Assembly: GCA_033816765.1 (NCBI GenBank)
Contig: CM066287.1
Location: 7,688,001-7,752,000 of the forward strand
Reading direction: 5' to 3'
DNA length: 64,000 nucleotides
From: Nothopassalora personata
Taxonomy: Eukaryota > Ascomycota > Dothideomycetes > Mycosphaerellales > Mycosphaerellaceae
A program made the position numbers and the translations under genes. Below the pieces are notes generated by a model. That model did no database searches. It saw only the letters and a list, made by a program, of their open reading frames with translations, and was not told the DNA's origin. Shown here one piece after another: positions 21,855-33,367 of this stretch (the stretch's first letter is position 1; the number at the start of each line of letters is the position of its first letter).

Positions 21855-22877
21855 TCACAGCCCATCAAACAGTTCTCTCAAATATGGATCCTCGGCCGGA
21901 GTGGGCGTTGGCCGCAATGCTGCAATCGTACTTCCGACAGTACTTCGATTCTTGGCTGCAATCACTGCAAACATGAATACGATCAAACCAATGACCGATG
22001 CCCAGATAATGCCCCAGTTCTTCCGGCGCTTCTTCTGATGCTCGTTCCAGCGATGCTCGTAGGCCTCGATCCGATTTCGAGCGGCTTCCAGACGTTCGTT
22101 GAGCTTCCCGGTCCTGTCTTTCGAGGCCTTGAGTTGACCCACCAGGTCGTTGATCGTCTCCTCCTGGCCGTCGAAGTTGTTGAAGCCGTCCAAGTTCTGC
22201 TTTGTCTCTTGCTCCAGCTTCGTCGTATTTTCCTTGAAGGTCGAGTGCATCCTCTTGCTTTCTTCTGCAAGCTGTTGTAGGCTGGCCACGGTTGAGCGAA
22301 GTATCGACGCCTTCTCCAAGATGCTGTAGTATGTGTCGTCCAGCTGCCTAGTACTGCTCATGGCCACCTCCTCGACATTCTTGAGACGTTCACGAAGGTG
22401 CTCCTCGCGTCGTGCATTCTCCTTGCGTGCTTTGACGACATCCCGTGGCCGCACTGTTCGTCGCGCCGCCCTTCTGGCCTCTTCAGCATTGGTCCCGCTG
22501 ATGCCCTCCTGGCGTTGCTGCTGGTGCTGATTTTGCTGGTGCTGATTTTGCTGGTGCTGAAGATGGCTGCCTCTCCAGCTGAGATCAGGACTCTTCTTGT
22601 CTCGTCGTAGTAAGCTGTCGAAGCTGATGGGGGGTTTCAGATCAATGGCGGACTGGACGATCTCCTTGGCGCTTTCGCGGTGGGAGTGCTCCTTCGAGCT
22701 CGTAAATGCTCTGTGTCGGAGGCTTTTGGAATGCAGACGTTGTTGCAGATGCGACTTCTCATGCTGTTGTTTCTGAGGCGCTGGAGGATCCGTCCGCGAT
22801 CGTGAGGGAGAGAATTGGGTGGGGAGGAGGTCGGTGCGAAGTGCAGGCAGCTGCTTGTGCGACTGACGTTCGTCCAT
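21855..22877 (-). CDS. Coiled-coil protein with C-terminal membrane anchor, unknown function
   Basis: Single-exon ORF of 340 residues from the ATG at 22877. Residues 1-~125 are basic and low-complexity with a His/Gln repeat (HQQNQHQQNQHQQQ). Residues ~135-285 are strongly helical and charged, predicted coiled coil, with a conserved-looking segment VEEVAMSSTRQLDDTYYSIL. A single hydrophobic segment at ~287-308 (NWGIIWASVIGLIVFMFAVI) is followed by a ~32-residue tail. The layout suggests a tail-anchored or nuclear-envelope/ER protein, or a tether like those in trafficking, but I cannot name a family. I believe similar proteins occur in other Pezizomycotina; a homology search would be needed to confirm that. 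Confidence 0.7.
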   Translation of the reverse strand: MDERQSHKQLPALRTDLLPTQFSPSRSRTDPPAPQKQQHEKSHLQQRLHSKSLRHRAFTSSKEHSHRESAKEIVQSAIDLKPPISFDSLLRRDKKSPDLSWRGSHLQHQQNQHQQNQHQQQRQEGISGTNAEEARRAARRTVRPRDVVKARKENARREEHLRERLKNVEEVAMSSTRQLDDTYYSILEKASILRSTVASLQQLAEESKRMHSTFKENTTKLEQETKQNLDGFNNFDGQEETINDLVGQLKASKDRTGKLNERLEAARNRIEAYEHRWNEHQKKRRKNWGIIWASVIGLIVFMFAVIAAKNRSTVGSTIAALRPTPTPAEDPYLRELFDGL

Positions 22878-23520
22878 TGAAGTTATGACGTTGGCATCTA
22901 CAAGACCTATGATGTTGGCATTTTGTCTGCCGAAAGCGTGCGTTGTTCACGATTGCGGTACGTCAGCGAGGGTGACATCGAGACATGGCCAATGCGGCCT
23001 CTTATCACAGTTATTATAATATGCCTGAGTCAAGCACAGCTCAGAGCTCAGGTACAGTTGAGACTCGACTGTAATTTTGTGAATCGATTGCAGGGCTATA
23101 TAAGATATCCGATGGCGACCGAATGGCCAAAGACTCGTAGTCACACCTTACGTTGGTGAGCCAATGCGATGCCAGACTGAAGGATACATATCCAGCAAAA
23201 CAACCGCCCTTGGTCGAATCGTAACGAGCAGCCTCGACCACGCGCCAAATAGTTAATCCTGTGAATTAGCATGGAGCCTGACTAACTCGTGATTCCGGAG
23301 ATGGTACTGCCGCTCCAGGTGAGCCACTCCACCAAGAGCCGTCGTCGAAAGATAGCACTGTACGTGAGAGTCATCTAGCTTCGACATTGATGGCGGAACT
23401 GGAGCTGTGGTGGCGACATGTGATATCGGGACGGTGAAATTGTGTGGCCTTCCAGGAGGCGGCGTCCCATGATCAAATCATAAAGTAACCTCATCACTCC
23501 TCAAGCTGACACTCCTACCA
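22878..23520. other. Intergenic region, promoter of the coiled-coil gene
   Basis: Between the coiled-coil gene start and the NUP120 stop. Short ORFs only. A plus-strand ctatataag occurs at 23096 with no gene downstream of it. Nothing else seen. Confidence 0.4.
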
Positions 23521-26500
23521 CTACAACAAATCCATCTCCTCCCCACCACCGCCACCACCCATCACAGGGAACCGTCCATGCATAATCTCATTTCTGCGAT
23601 CCAACTCAGCCGTATACTCCCTCCTAATATCATCAATCGTAACAAGCTTCCTTTTCCTCTCGGGCCCATGCACATTCGGTATAGGATCCGCAAGAAGCCA
23701 TCCCTCTCCCTCCCCACAACACGCCAAAGTATTGACAAGCAAGACGTACACCTGCACAAGAGTCTCATCATCCGGATCCTGGATGGCGAGCTTGTTCGAC
23801 TTCCGCAGGCGTTCAAGGTGTTCGTACAAGATGGCGGCTGCACCGCGGTAGTTGTTGTTCTGAGTGCGGAAGGCAAAGAGGATTTTGTGGTAGGCGGGAC
23901 CTGAGGGGAGGCCAGATGCCATGCTTTTCTTAGCGAGGTCGAGTAGGATATTATCTGCTTGTTTTGCGAGGTCTCCGGCGATTGGGAGCTCAAGCAGAGT
24001 AGAGACTGCGTCACGCTTGATACATGTGTCGAGGACGGTCCTCAGGCTTGACTTCTGCAGTTGGTAGTTGTCGATCTCGAGCAGGATCTTGTACGCGTGA
24101 TGGAATCGTCCTATGGAGCTTAGGGAGTTGAAGAGGCGGAGGCGAAGTTCATCTTTTTGCTCCTTGTTTCTGATCAAGTGCAGTTCTTCCATGGCATCGT
24201 CGATGCGCTGTGGAACTGGGCTGTTCTGGCCGCCGTGCTTCCTCTTATCGATGGTTCGAAGGGACCGATGAAGTTCGTTGTCAGGCGGTAGCTCGTCGAG
24301 GGCCAGCTGCGCAAACTCCGCCGTGAAGGAAAAGACCTTGAGCTTGTCAAAAACTGACGAGATGTGATGGTAGTAAGATCCAAGGCCCCTGGCGAAGTAT
24401 GGCTTTTCCTCCATGGTCAAAAGAGGATTGTCGTCTGGCGCAACACTTGCCATCTCGGTAGCAGCTTCGTGGAAGGCGAGACCAGCGAGTTCGTACTCCC
24501 CGCTGACGATATACAACCGACCTTTGAGGTATGAGATCCAAGCTGTGTCCGGTGCAATCTTCAAGAAGTCCAGCGCCAGATCAACATCGTGGTGCTCGAC
24601 TAGGTCAGCAAGAATGTGACCACAGAGACGATCATAGACTTGGCTTATATTGATTCCAAAGATCCAGCTTTTGCTCCATGCGGTGAGCAGCTCCGTCAGA
24701 CCATACGCCACATTCTCCCTGTCTGGTTTCGCCTTCCAGTCTTGAGCGAACATGTGCTCATAAAGAGTCAGCTGCTCGCTACGCCGACCGCCAGCCTGCT
24801 TTTTCTCGACGCGAACGTGACTGACCAGCCAGAGGCGTAGCTCGACGTGTTTGAGGTGCATGATGAGATTCTCATACACTTGTGCAGGCCGCAGCTCTTC
24901 GCTCAACTCGTCTTCCTGCAGATCGCAGTGCAGGAACACCAACAACGCAAGCATGTCAAGCAAGATAGCTTGGCTGCGCTGTAGGGTCTCCTGGGCCACT
25001 GCAACGCTGAATGGCCTTCCGAGTCGTCCGAGCACTTCGCGATCTACACCACGGTCATTCGAAGGCAGATCTTCGATTCGTTCTGTAATGGCCAGGAAGT
25101 GGTCATCGTTCAAGCCGCCAAGACCATTGAGTTCATCAGAGAGGTCGTTCAAGATGTTGTACTCCAGTTCTCCGATCTCTTCCTGGAAGTTGCATCGATC
25201 ATATATCGACTGCATACCCTCTTCCGCGCTCTCGTCTGCAGTCTGGGCCATCGCATTTGCGATAGCAATGCTTCGTAGCTTGCTCTGAGGTACAGCAGAG
25301 AAGCAACTTCTGCATCGTCGAGCAAGTGCAAGGAACTGGCTCCTAGCGATGTCTTCATCAGTCTCAATGATACGGCTGCGGACGTGATCGTGAGTCTCGT
25401 TGATTTCACCGCTCATGATGAGGTCTGCGTTGAGCGCCAAATTCTCAAAACCGCTATTTGCACGCATTGGCGCAACGAAGTCGGCGCAGATTGTCCAGGG
25501 AAGGCATTCTTCCGAGTCGAAGGCAAAGCCGATAGTCTCGTGACGACGGTTATGGAGGTGCGTGAGCAAAGTGTAGAAAGTCTCCCACTGGGTCTGTAGG
25601 TCGCGTTGATAGGCTTCGTAGTTCGGCTGATCGTTGTTGGGCAGCCGCCTCAACAGGATCTTCGCAGCGACTGCGCCAGTGATTCGTTCTTTAAGTGGCT
25701 GCTCGTTGGTACGGATTCCTCGTGATGTAGATGTTGGCAAGTTGCGACCTTTGCAGTAGAGGTATAACGCGCTTTCAAGTGACGCCTGACTGAAGCGACC
25801 AGGGAAGAGAAGAAAGTCAAGCCACTTCTCGCTGGGTGTCATGGCCATGTCCTGGCTGCCTGTGGCCGCAATGAAGTCGTCCGAGCTCTTCAGCTTATCG
25901 ACAGTCAGCGAAGAAGAATCGACCGCACTCCAGCCATTTGCGAAGACATTCTCAATATCGATGGCGGCGTCATCTTGATCCAGCAAGTCGTATTCGAGCA
26001 TGAAGGTCCTGCAAACAGCTCCACTCCTGACTCGAAGCCAAAGCTGTGCACCAGAGAAATTCTCGCCTGGGCTGAATGCGAAGTGCTCCATCTGCCAGAT
26101 GTTGGTGTTCATCAGATCATCGATTGGTGGTACGAGCTTGTCTCCATGATGCATGTCGTTCAGGTGCACCTCCTCAGTTCCGCCCTCATCGCGTGCAGAT
26201 CGGACACCAAAGAACTTGAACTGGTGATCCTTGGGCGAGTAGGTGATCAGATAGTATGGAATCTCTGTGTCCAACGTGGCAAGTGCCTGACTGTCGATTG
26301 CGTCAGGCGCAGAGACAATTTGTAGAAGCGTACCCTGCTCAGCATTCATGACGTAGCGAACATTCTTGTTATTCTCTTCCTCATCGGGTCCGCCAACGAT
26401 ATTCCGCGTAATAACTACCTTACCAGTCTCCACGTCCCATGCCTTCAGCGTATGATCCAGGCCCAGCGTCCATATGAATTTCCCATTCGGGCTCTTGGCC

Positions 26501-27282
26501 ATGGCCGCTACCGTATCTGCATGGAGGTCGTGGTCGTCGTAGCGAACAGTCTGCGTCTTGGTGAACGTGAGACCTCGCTTCAGAGTGCCTTTCCAACCAC
26601 CCTCGCTGTAGTGCGTCTCTCGCCACTGCGCGGCATTCTGGTTCGGCTGTCGGGTCAGGCGAAGTATGCTTCCATCGCTTAGGGAGACCAATAGCTCTAG
26701 ACTGCCAACCGCCTGCAAACGGTAAGGTCGTCTGTAGCTGACCAGATTGAGCCCAAATCGCCTGACGCACGTCGCCGGATCGAAGTCGGTCGGAACAGTC
26801 TCACGAACCAGCAGGTCTCGCCTCAGCGTGATTGTGTATAGCTCCTTGTCATTCGTCATCACAAACACCTCCAACGCATCCTTCTCCTCTGCATCCGCCA
26901 GCGCAACACCACCAGGAATTATCGGCGCAGGAAGTGCAACATGGAACGTCAACCAGGACTCGGCTTGGGCATGCTTCTTCGTATCTCGCACCAGATCCAC
27001 ACATTGAATCTCCAGCAATTGTCGGTCGTTCAGCACGCGCCAGAGGAAACTTCGCGGTGCTTTGCTCTTCGGGCGGAAGAAGACGGAGCCTTCGGTGGCG
27101 AGGTGTTTACGGGCATAGCTCTCTTCGTCCAGTCCACTGATCTCGTCGAATGTCCGCTTTCTGCCAGCGTTGAAGGATGCACTGAAGGTGTTTGTTGCGG
27201 CGTTGATGTTGAGGACCGAGGAGGACGCGGCGCTGTCGAGGGATAAGCGCGTTTCCTGGTACAGCACAGGCGCGGTGGACAT
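23521..27282 (-). CDS. NUP120: Nucleoporin Nup120/Nup160 of the Y-complex
   Basis: Scaffold nucleoporin of the Nup84/Nup107 Y-complex in the nuclear pore. Single exon of 1253 residues from the ATG at 27282; the frame is open further upstream but MSTAPVLYQETRLSLDS is the natural start. The N-terminal ~500 residues form the beta-propeller of the Nup120/160 family: SFLWRVLNDRQLLEIQCVDL, then an APIIPGGVALADAEEKDALE segment and LVSLSDGSILRLTR. The propeller contains WTLGLDHTLKAWDVETGKVV. The rest is alpha-helical, with long leucine-rich helices and repeats such as YHHISSVFDKLKVFSFTAEF. The length is typical of fungal and animal members. A Gly run sits near the C-terminus. Confidence 0.88.
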   Translation of the reverse strand: MSTAPVLYQETRLSLDSAASSSVLNINAATNTFSASFNAGRKRTFDEISGLDEESYARKHLATEGSVFFRPKSKAPRSFLWRVLNDRQLLEIQCVDLVRDTKKHAQAESWLTFHVALPAPIIPGGVALADAEEKDALEVFVMTNDKELYTITLRRDLLVRETVPTDFDPATCVRRFGLNLVSYRRPYRLQAVGSLELLVSLSDGSILRLTRQPNQNAAQWRETHYSEGGWKGTLKRGLTFTKTQTVRYDDHDLHADTVAAMAKSPNGKFIWTLGLDHTLKAWDVETGKVVITRNIVGGPDEEENNKNVRYVMNAEQGTLLQIVSAPDAIDSQALATLDTEIPYYLITYSPKDHQFKFFGVRSARDEGGTEEVHLNDMHHGDKLVPPIDDLMNTNIWQMEHFAFSPGENFSGAQLWLRVRSGAVCRTFMLEYDLLDQDDAAIDIENVFANGWSAVDSSSLTVDKLKSSDDFIAATGSQDMAMTPSEKWLDFLLFPGRFSQASLESALYLYCKGRNLPTSTSRGIRTNEQPLKERITGAVAAKILLRRLPNNDQPNYEAYQRDLQTQWETFYTLLTHLHNRRHETIGFAFDSEECLPWTICADFVAPMRANSGFENLALNADLIMSGEINETHDHVRSRIIETDEDIARSQFLALARRCRSCFSAVPQSKLRSIAIANAMAQTADESAEEGMQSIYDRCNFQEEIGELEYNILNDLSDELNGLGGLNDDHFLAITERIEDLPSNDRGVDREVLGRLGRPFSVAVAQETLQRSQAILLDMLALLVFLHCDLQEDELSEELRPAQVYENLIMHLKHVELRLWLVSHVRVEKKQAGGRRSEQLTLYEHMFAQDWKAKPDRENVAYGLTELLTAWSKSWIFGINISQVYDRLCGHILADLVEHHDVDLALDFLKIAPDTAWISYLKGRLYIVSGEYELAGLAFHEAATEMASVAPDDNPLLTMEEKPYFARGLGSYYHHISSVFDKLKVFSFTAEFAQLALDELPPDNELHRSLRTIDKRKHGGQNSPVPQRIDDAMEELHLIRNKEQKDELRLRLFNSLSSIGRFHHAYKILLEIDNYQLQKSSLRTVLDTCIKRDAVSTLLELPIAGDLAKQADNILLDLAKKSMASGLPSGPAYHKILFAFRTQNNNYRGAAAILYEHLERLRKSNKLAIQDPDDETLVQVYVLLVNTLACCGEGEGWLLADPIPNVHGPERKRKLVTIDDIRREYTAELDRRNEIMHGRFPVMGGGGGGEEMDLL

Positions 27283-27608
27283 CGTGGCTGATGTCTTGCG
27301 CACGCTAATGTGTGCAGTGAAGGTGAGGTGCAGGAGAGCGATTGTATGTGAGCTTGTTGCTTCAAGAGAAAGTTGAAGTCGCGCGGCACGCGTCGTTAGC
27401 ACACACATTCCACAAACCAAGTCCACAATGGCACACACCAGATGGCAATAGGAAACGCACATTCACCTACCATGAGACGAGAGCCAATGAGCGACACGTT
27501 TGTCAACGTATATGGACAACCGTTCACACAGTACTATCTTGGGGTATTTCGACTAAACACAGATCCGCCGTTACATCGTGCACATCATATGATACAGCGG
27601 TAGCAGGC
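27283..27608. promoter_or_regulatory. Upstream region of NUP120
   Basis: 326 bp between the NUP120 start and the 3' end of the permease gene, so it holds the NUP120 promoter and the permease 3' end. No distinct element seen. Confidence 0.4.
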
Positions 27609-29575
27609 TCATGCAGAAACACTGCCCCGCCGCTTATCATTGCCTCCCTTTTGCCTCTTGATGCCAATCATCTGCATCATCTCCGTCCAGAAGCCAACCG
27701 GAGGATCGATGAAGGTATCTTCGTATGCATCCACAATCGGCCGTTCCCACACAAGATCTGCCTCGAAAGGCTTCACGATCGATGTCCTCTGAACGAGCTT
27801 CCAGCCCAGGTAAAGGATAGGCGCCAAAATGACCATCGTGTAGTATGTGAAGAAACTCTCAACGGACCAGGGCGTGAACGAACTGTATCCGTAGGTCATG
27901 ACGATGCACACCATGAAGACAAGGCCGAGGTAGGCAGAGTATGGCTGGAACCAACCAGTGTATGGGAGAGTCCTGCGGTCGAGACCTTGTGCCTTGCAGG
28001 CGTTGTAGAAGAAGATGTAGGTCATGGTCATCACAATGTAGTTGATGACTCCGCCAGCAGTAATCAAGTTGATCAACCAGGTAAGGACCTTGGCAGACCC
28101 GGAGCCCAGCTGCAGGAATGCGAGACAGGGAAAGCACATAGTGACCAAGAAGCAAGCCAGTGGAACACCACCCTTTGTGCAGTATCGCAAGAATCCCGGT
28201 GCACGACCCTCAAGCGCTAGACCGTAGAGCGAACGCGTGGCGCAGTAGGTGTATGTGTTGCCGGCGGAGAAGATCGACGTGACCAACAAGGCGTTGACGA
28301 AGTGTGGTAGACCTGTAACGCCCAGATTCTGCATAGCGATGACATATGGAGATGCAGCTGCAGTGCCTGAACCCCCGCTCGTGCCGTCCAGGATCGCGAT
28401 CAAAGTAGGGTCGTTGTATGGGATCAAAACACCGACGGCCAAGGACCCGAGGATGAAGAAAAGACCGAAACGCCAGTATACCGTCTTGAACGCATTCTTG
28501 ATGTAGATGCGTGGGCGTCTTGCCTCAGCAGCGACCATGGAGATGTACTCGGGCCCGACCACGCAGAAGGAGGCTGACCACATACCAGCGAGGAACCCTT
28601 CGAAGCGTCCGAGATCGCCAGTTGAGAGGTAGGTTGCGAAAGCGCCTGAAGTGTTCCAATAGCGGAATCCGTAGGCATCGTTTCGAGGGTTTCCTCCGCA
28701 CATTGTCACGAACGTGAACGAGAAGAGGAGGAAGATCAAGAGGACCTTGCCACCAGACAGCCAGAATTCTGCTTCCCCGTAGGCCTTGACAGCCAAGCAG
28801 TTGAGTATCCTGTGATCACTTTTAGCTTTCATTCTTTCCATTGCAATGCAATTGTGACATCGGAGGATTCGTTGCCGATGTCATGATAGCAGAAATCACA
28901 TTGGCAGTGTTGTGTTTGGCGTGTATGTCGCCGCCTCTTTCTTTCTTGTGGTGCTCTGGGAGGTGGTGCTTCTGGGAGGGACAGTCGCATTGGGCAGAAA
29001 GAAAGTCGCACGGGGAGGCTCACGCATAGAGGACGATGGCGACGGCGATGACAGCGCCTGCTGGGATATCGTCTCGCCAAAATTCAAGGACTGTGCATAG
29101 TGCCGTAATCTCGAAGGGAATCAGAAGTGCTTCATAGAGGAAGAAGTTCCATCCAGCCATGAAACCTGCCCATCGTTAGCGGAATTACGTTCTAGCTCAC
29201 GTCTTGCCTCTCTTCCTTACCGAAAGCATCATCGACCCATTCACCAGCAAGACGAATGAAACCACCAGACACGGGCATCATAGTTGTCATTTCAGCTATA
29301 CAGTTGTTGACTAAGCCGAGAAAGCAGCTGTAGATGGTGTACGCGAGAAACAGGCCCGCCGGTCCGGCATGGTGAAGTCCACTACCGATGCTCACGAACA
29401 GAGCCGTACCAATGGAACCACCAATAGCCAGCAGCTGGATTTGTCTGTTGCCCAGTCTCCTCTGCAGGTCATCCTTATTCTCAGAGACGATGCCCTGCTG
29501 CAAATCCATGCCATTATCGGAGTAGACCTCGACCCCGCCAGATGGTTTCTCGTTGAACTTGTCGACGACGCCCAT
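27609..29575 (-). CDS. Amino-acid permease of the fungal AAT/YAT family
   Basis: Plasma-membrane proton/amino-acid symporter. Exons 29221-29575, 29024-29165 and 27609-28809, with introns of 55 and 214 bp, give 565 residues. The first helix carries the family signature IGGSIGTALFVSIGSGL at about 51-67. Other hallmarks are NNCIAEMTTMMPVSGGFIRL, the splice-joined AFG/FMAGWNFFLYEALLIPFE, FCVVGPEYISMVAAEARRPR and FSAGNTYTYCATRSLYGLAL. About 12 hydrophobic segments can be seen. The C-terminal tail is cytosolic and ends KRRGSVSA. The second intron is long for this region but has a GTGAGC donor and an ATCACAG acceptor. Which amino acids are carried cannot be decided from sequence. It is a different subfamily from the permease at 1-1528. 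Confidence 0.93.
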
Positions 29576-31638
29576 CGCGGCGGTGGCACGTCGTGGTGGT
29601 TGTGGGCGTTTGTGAGAGATCCAACCCGTCCGTACGTGTGGTAGTCGGGTCGTGAAGCTGCAATCACCTGAGAAACAAGGCTGGGCTGCGCAAGCCGCTG
29701 CCTTATACTTCGCGCAGACACCAGACGCAAATTGTCCGGTGGCGCTGTGAGGTGCAGCCCTCCCGCGTTGCTGCTAGTCTGCCCGCGCCTGCTGGGTCCA
29801 AGAGCACGGCGGCCACGCGACAAACGAGTTAGCGGGCAGTACAGTACGATGCACCAGGACGGCAGCCAGGTATGGCTGCAGGGCTAGCGCAATCTGCAGC
29901 GACCTCGCTGGTGTCTACGCAGCGCTGTGGCCCAGCGGAAATCCTCGAGGCAGGGTGGCAGGGTACATGGCAGTGTGTTCATGCATAATCATTTGTGGAG
30001 GCGCTGCGGCGCTCGCAGGTACTGTACACAAGTTTCGTGTACCACCCCATCACCACTCGAGGAATGGGTTATCGTGCGAAGGCAGAAACACATGTCGTTG
30101 CCAGCGACGTCTCAGCAGACGGCAAGGTTGCAACTGTGGGTGGTGTCGGGTACAAGAGCGAAAGTCGCACGCACATGTCGGGTCCCAAGATCTCGAGCTC
30201 TCCGCTTCTAGCTAGTGTTATCATATCCCTGCGAGCGTCCGCCCTCGCAGACGTTCTATTTCGATTCGTTGTTCAGCTCGGACTGACACGTTTCCGAGTG
30301 GTCGGCGCCATTTAGAGTTGACCTGGAGCGGTTCTTCCAGATGCACTTCGCTTCATCTTCTCGATTCGGGCAAGCACACGATCTTTTGGGTAAGCTAGAC
30401 AGCCAGCCCATGGCATTTTGTCCGATGTCGTCTCTCAAGTCTGGCAATCTGGGAGACGTGGTCTTCACGTGCCAAGTCGCTGTTCTGAGAAGTACTAACA
30501 AGATAATTACGGAGAGGTGAACATTCGCTCGATCGTGTTAAGAGAAACGACTGGCATACGATCTGCGACCTCAAGACCTCGGCCGCGGTTGCTGATGGTG
30601 TTGCGAAGTCCAGCTATCAAGCCATCTTGTTACACGCTTGGCTGCTGCGACCCATTTCTCAATACCAGAGTATTTCATAAAGTCCTCCGTCCGCTCTCGT
30701 CTCCGAAGCGCGAGAATTGCGCTGCTATGATACGGCTGACTGTGGATATGGTGTCTTGCACCTTCAAGTGTCCATACAGCCCATGATGAAGCTTTTTTGT
30801 CTCCTCGAAGATCCGCGGGACAAGACCCGGAGAGGTCAGACTGATGCGTTGTACAGAAATGATTGGCAGCGGCTGTGCGTTTAGCTGTGATGTGCAATGC
30901 ATCAAAACAAGTCAGCTGATTAGCCGAATTCCTTTTGCCAGCAAAATCTTTCCATGTCCGCTGGGATCGTGGCTGCGCTCGGCTTGCAGTTATGAAACCA
31001 GGAAACTATATACTTCTGAAAAGGCGCTCATGGCGTTCGCGACCACTTACCATCTCGTGTATTGCTATACAGGATTTGCTGCAATGCAGAATCTTGTTTT
31101 GCAACGAGTTCTCAGCCCCAGTGTCGAGCAGTTGAGAAAACCTTGATGTCGGGCTCTCATATTGGTGGATCAAGACGACCACAAGTCTCACAGACGGATA
31201 TTGTCCGTACGACCAGTGATAGCAAGAACAATTGCTGTGCTATTAGCACTGCCTCATTGGCAAGCAAGAGAACTTCGGATCCGGCGGTAGAGAATGACGT
31301 TCAAGTGCTTAAGCGATGCAGACACTTAGATCTGCGCTGCCCAAGCGACATGCGAGTGTTGCAGGTCTGAGGTGTATTCAGCTTGACAACTTGTCACTTT
31401 TCAGGTGACTTCTCTATGCCCCCACGGTCAGGTTGGTTCTTCCAACGTAGTGATCAAAGATCGCCTCGGCGCAGGGTAAATCTGTCGAAGAAGAACCGTG
31501 TAGGTCGCATGTGACGTACCAGAGTTGGTCTGAGGACATTTTTGTGCTCAGCAGCAGGCTTCTTACGCTGCTTTTCATAATGATGTCCGGTCGCGGTCAT
31601 GAGAGATTCGGTAAGATGTCTCAATCCGCTGGACAGCC
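29576..31638. other. Long intergenic region
   Basis: 2.06 kb between the permease start and the IPI1 stop. All ORFs are short (143 codons at most), overlap each other on both strands, and lack protein-like features. I see no tRNA, repeat or transposon remnant. It should contain the permease promoter. Confidence 0.5.
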
Positions 31639-32658
31639 TCATGTACCGTCTATAAGCCTCAGCGCCTTGGCAACCGCTGCTGCGGCTCGTCCAACTTCGC
31701 CGCCTACTTTCTTTACTTCGTTGACGCCTTCCGCAAAGGACGTCTTCATTCCGAGATCTTTGAAGACCTCTGCCCGCTCGTCGGGGTCATCGTAGACCTC
31801 GTTTTCGACATCACGAGGTGCTCCAAATAAATTCAGATAGCCGAAAGGATTGTCTTTACGAGAGATCATGTGAACATCAGTCTGCCACAGAGGGAAGAGC
31901 GCCGCAGCTCTTTGTGCTGCTGCCTGAGGATCTGGCTGCGCTTTCTTGAGGCCGGCTGTCAGAAAATGAGACAGAGTCGTCAGTTGGTGAACTAGCAGTT
32001 TATTGCTGCCAAGGTTATTGTTCGTAGATTTGTTGGCGGACCAAGTGCCATTGCTGCTCGTCGTCGGCTTGCTTTGATCACCATCCCATCCTAGTTGTCG
32101 TTGGAAAGTCCGCAGAGTCTTGGTCCAACCGCCAGCAATACTGACGAGACCTCCCCCTTTCCTCTCGATAAGCCAGTCCAATACATCCAGTGCGGTCGTC
32201 CGAATGTCAGTTGACAGGTGGTTCATGCCAGCCAAGATGTACAATAATGTGGACTCGAACGCACCAGCGTCTGTCCCAGGCAGGACTCTGAAGAGTTTGA
32301 GGAGTCGCTGCCTCACTGATGAACTTCCATCCAGGATGAGAGGCTGTGCTTTGGCCAGGATGACAGAGGCCGGCTGTGGCAAGTTGGCTGCGTTGGCAGC
32401 AATCGCGGCGATGAGGTTGGTCAAGGCATCTCTTCGTTGAGTGTCGTTCTTGCTACTGAGCAACCTCAAGTTGTGATTGAACAAGTCAGTGGCGTTTCTT
32501 CCCGTTTCGCTGAGGTTCTGTTGCTTGAGGACGATGGACTTGGCCGAGAAGCTGGTATCTGTGGCGTTGGGGTTCTTGGGTCGCGCCTTGCCGACTTTGA
32601 GCTTTGGCTTCTGAAAATCCTCCTTCTTCTCCTTTTTCTTTTTCGCTGAAGATCCCAT
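31639..32658 (-). CDS. IPI1: Pre-rRNA-processing protein Ipi1 (TEX10 family)
   Basis: Component of the Rix1/IPI complex needed for ITS2 processing and 60S subunit maturation in the nucleolus/nucleoplasm. Single exon of 339 residues from the ATG at 32658. It begins with a Lys-rich tail and KKKKEKKEDFQKPKLKVGKA, then RPKNPNATDTSFSAKSIVLK, very typical of Ipi1. HEAT-like helices follow (LTNLIAAIAANAANLP; GMNHLSTDIRTTALDVLDWL). The length is normal for fungal Ipi1. It is divergent from the roadblock gene with 255 bp between starts. Confidence 0.94.
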   Translation of the reverse strand: MGSSAKKKKEKKEDFQKPKLKVGKARPKNPNATDTSFSAKSIVLKQQNLSETGRNATDLFNHNLRLLSSKNDTQRRDALTNLIAAIAANAANLPQPASVILAKAQPLILDGSSSVRQRLLKLFRVLPGTDAGAFESTLLYILAGMNHLSTDIRTTALDVLDWLIERKGGGLVSIAGGWTKTLRTFQRQLGWDGDQSKPTTSSNGTWSANKSTNNNLGSNKLLVHQLTTLSHFLTAGLKKAQPDPQAAAQRAAALFPLWQTDVHMISRKDNPFGYLNLFGAPRDVENEVYDDPDERAEVFKDLGMKTSFAEGVNEVKKVGGEVGRAAAAVAKALRLIDGT

Positions 32659-32913
32659 CACCAAATACCTCTATTTCTGACTTGCCAGCAGCGAGGCTGT
32701 CAACTATTCTGCAAGAGTGAAGTGATGGTCGGGGCAGAGGATTGACGAAGTGCATCAAGTTTTCAGCAACTTGTGATCGGAGTTCAGGAGCGCCGATCAG
32801 CGGCTCGGCCCGAGGTCAAACACGTCTCCCAGTCGCAGCATGCGAAGCTCCATGGCCTGCCGTAGCACTGGTCCTCCTCTGTCTAGAGATGACTTCAGTA
32901 CTATAGTCACACG

Positions 32914-33367
32914 ATGCAGCAGCCCTCGCCGTCCGAAGAGACTGAGCACCTCCTCGCTCGTCTGACGAATCGTCCTGGCGTGCAAGGAACACTGATTCTG
33001 TCTCGCGACACAGGAGCCATTGTACGATCATCAGGCCTCGCAACTGACAAAGACGAAGGTGAAAGCGAATCGATGCAATCCACAGCCAATGGAACAGTCA
33101 ACGGCGAGGCAAAGAAGAGAGGTACAAGGAAGGAGGACGATGTCGCAAGGCTGGTCTGGAAGTTTCACCAGAGCGTTGGTGAGATGGTGGAAGAGCTGAA
33201 CGGGGAGAACGATGAGGCCAAGCTCTTGAGGATAAGGACGAAGAAGAACGAGCTTGTCATTGTTCCTGGTACATCAGATTTCATGCCATACACTGAACCA
33301 GCTGGCTAATACTTCCATAGATGCCAAGTTCCTCCTCGTCGTACTCCACGATACACCGCCAGCTTGA
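32914..33367 (+). CDS. Roadblock/LC7-domain protein (dynein light chain family)
   Basis: Small protein of 133 residues in two exons (32914-33268, 33321-33367). The 52-bp intron begins GTACATC and ends CCATAG; without splicing a different C-terminus ends at 33309. The domain reads HLLARLTNRPGVQGTLILSR, then GAIVRSSGLA, a ~25-residue low-complexity insert (about 45-70), VWKFHQSVGEMVEELN, LLRIRTKKNELVIVP and, after the splice, DAKFLLVVLHDTPPA. That final strand pattern is diagnostic of the cytoplasmic dynein LC7/roadblock fold. It probably acts in the dynein intermediate-chain complex. Other roadblock proteins (LAMTOR/MglB-like) are less similar at the C-terminus. Confidence 0.9.

Noticed and set aside
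27342..28220. 292-codon plus-strand ORF
   Set aside because: Antisense to the permease gene, whose exons have strong family motifs; the plus translation has none.
29927..30315. Overlapping plus ORFs in the long intergenic region as a possible small gene
   Set aside because: Three frames are equally open, no conserved motif, no splice pattern.
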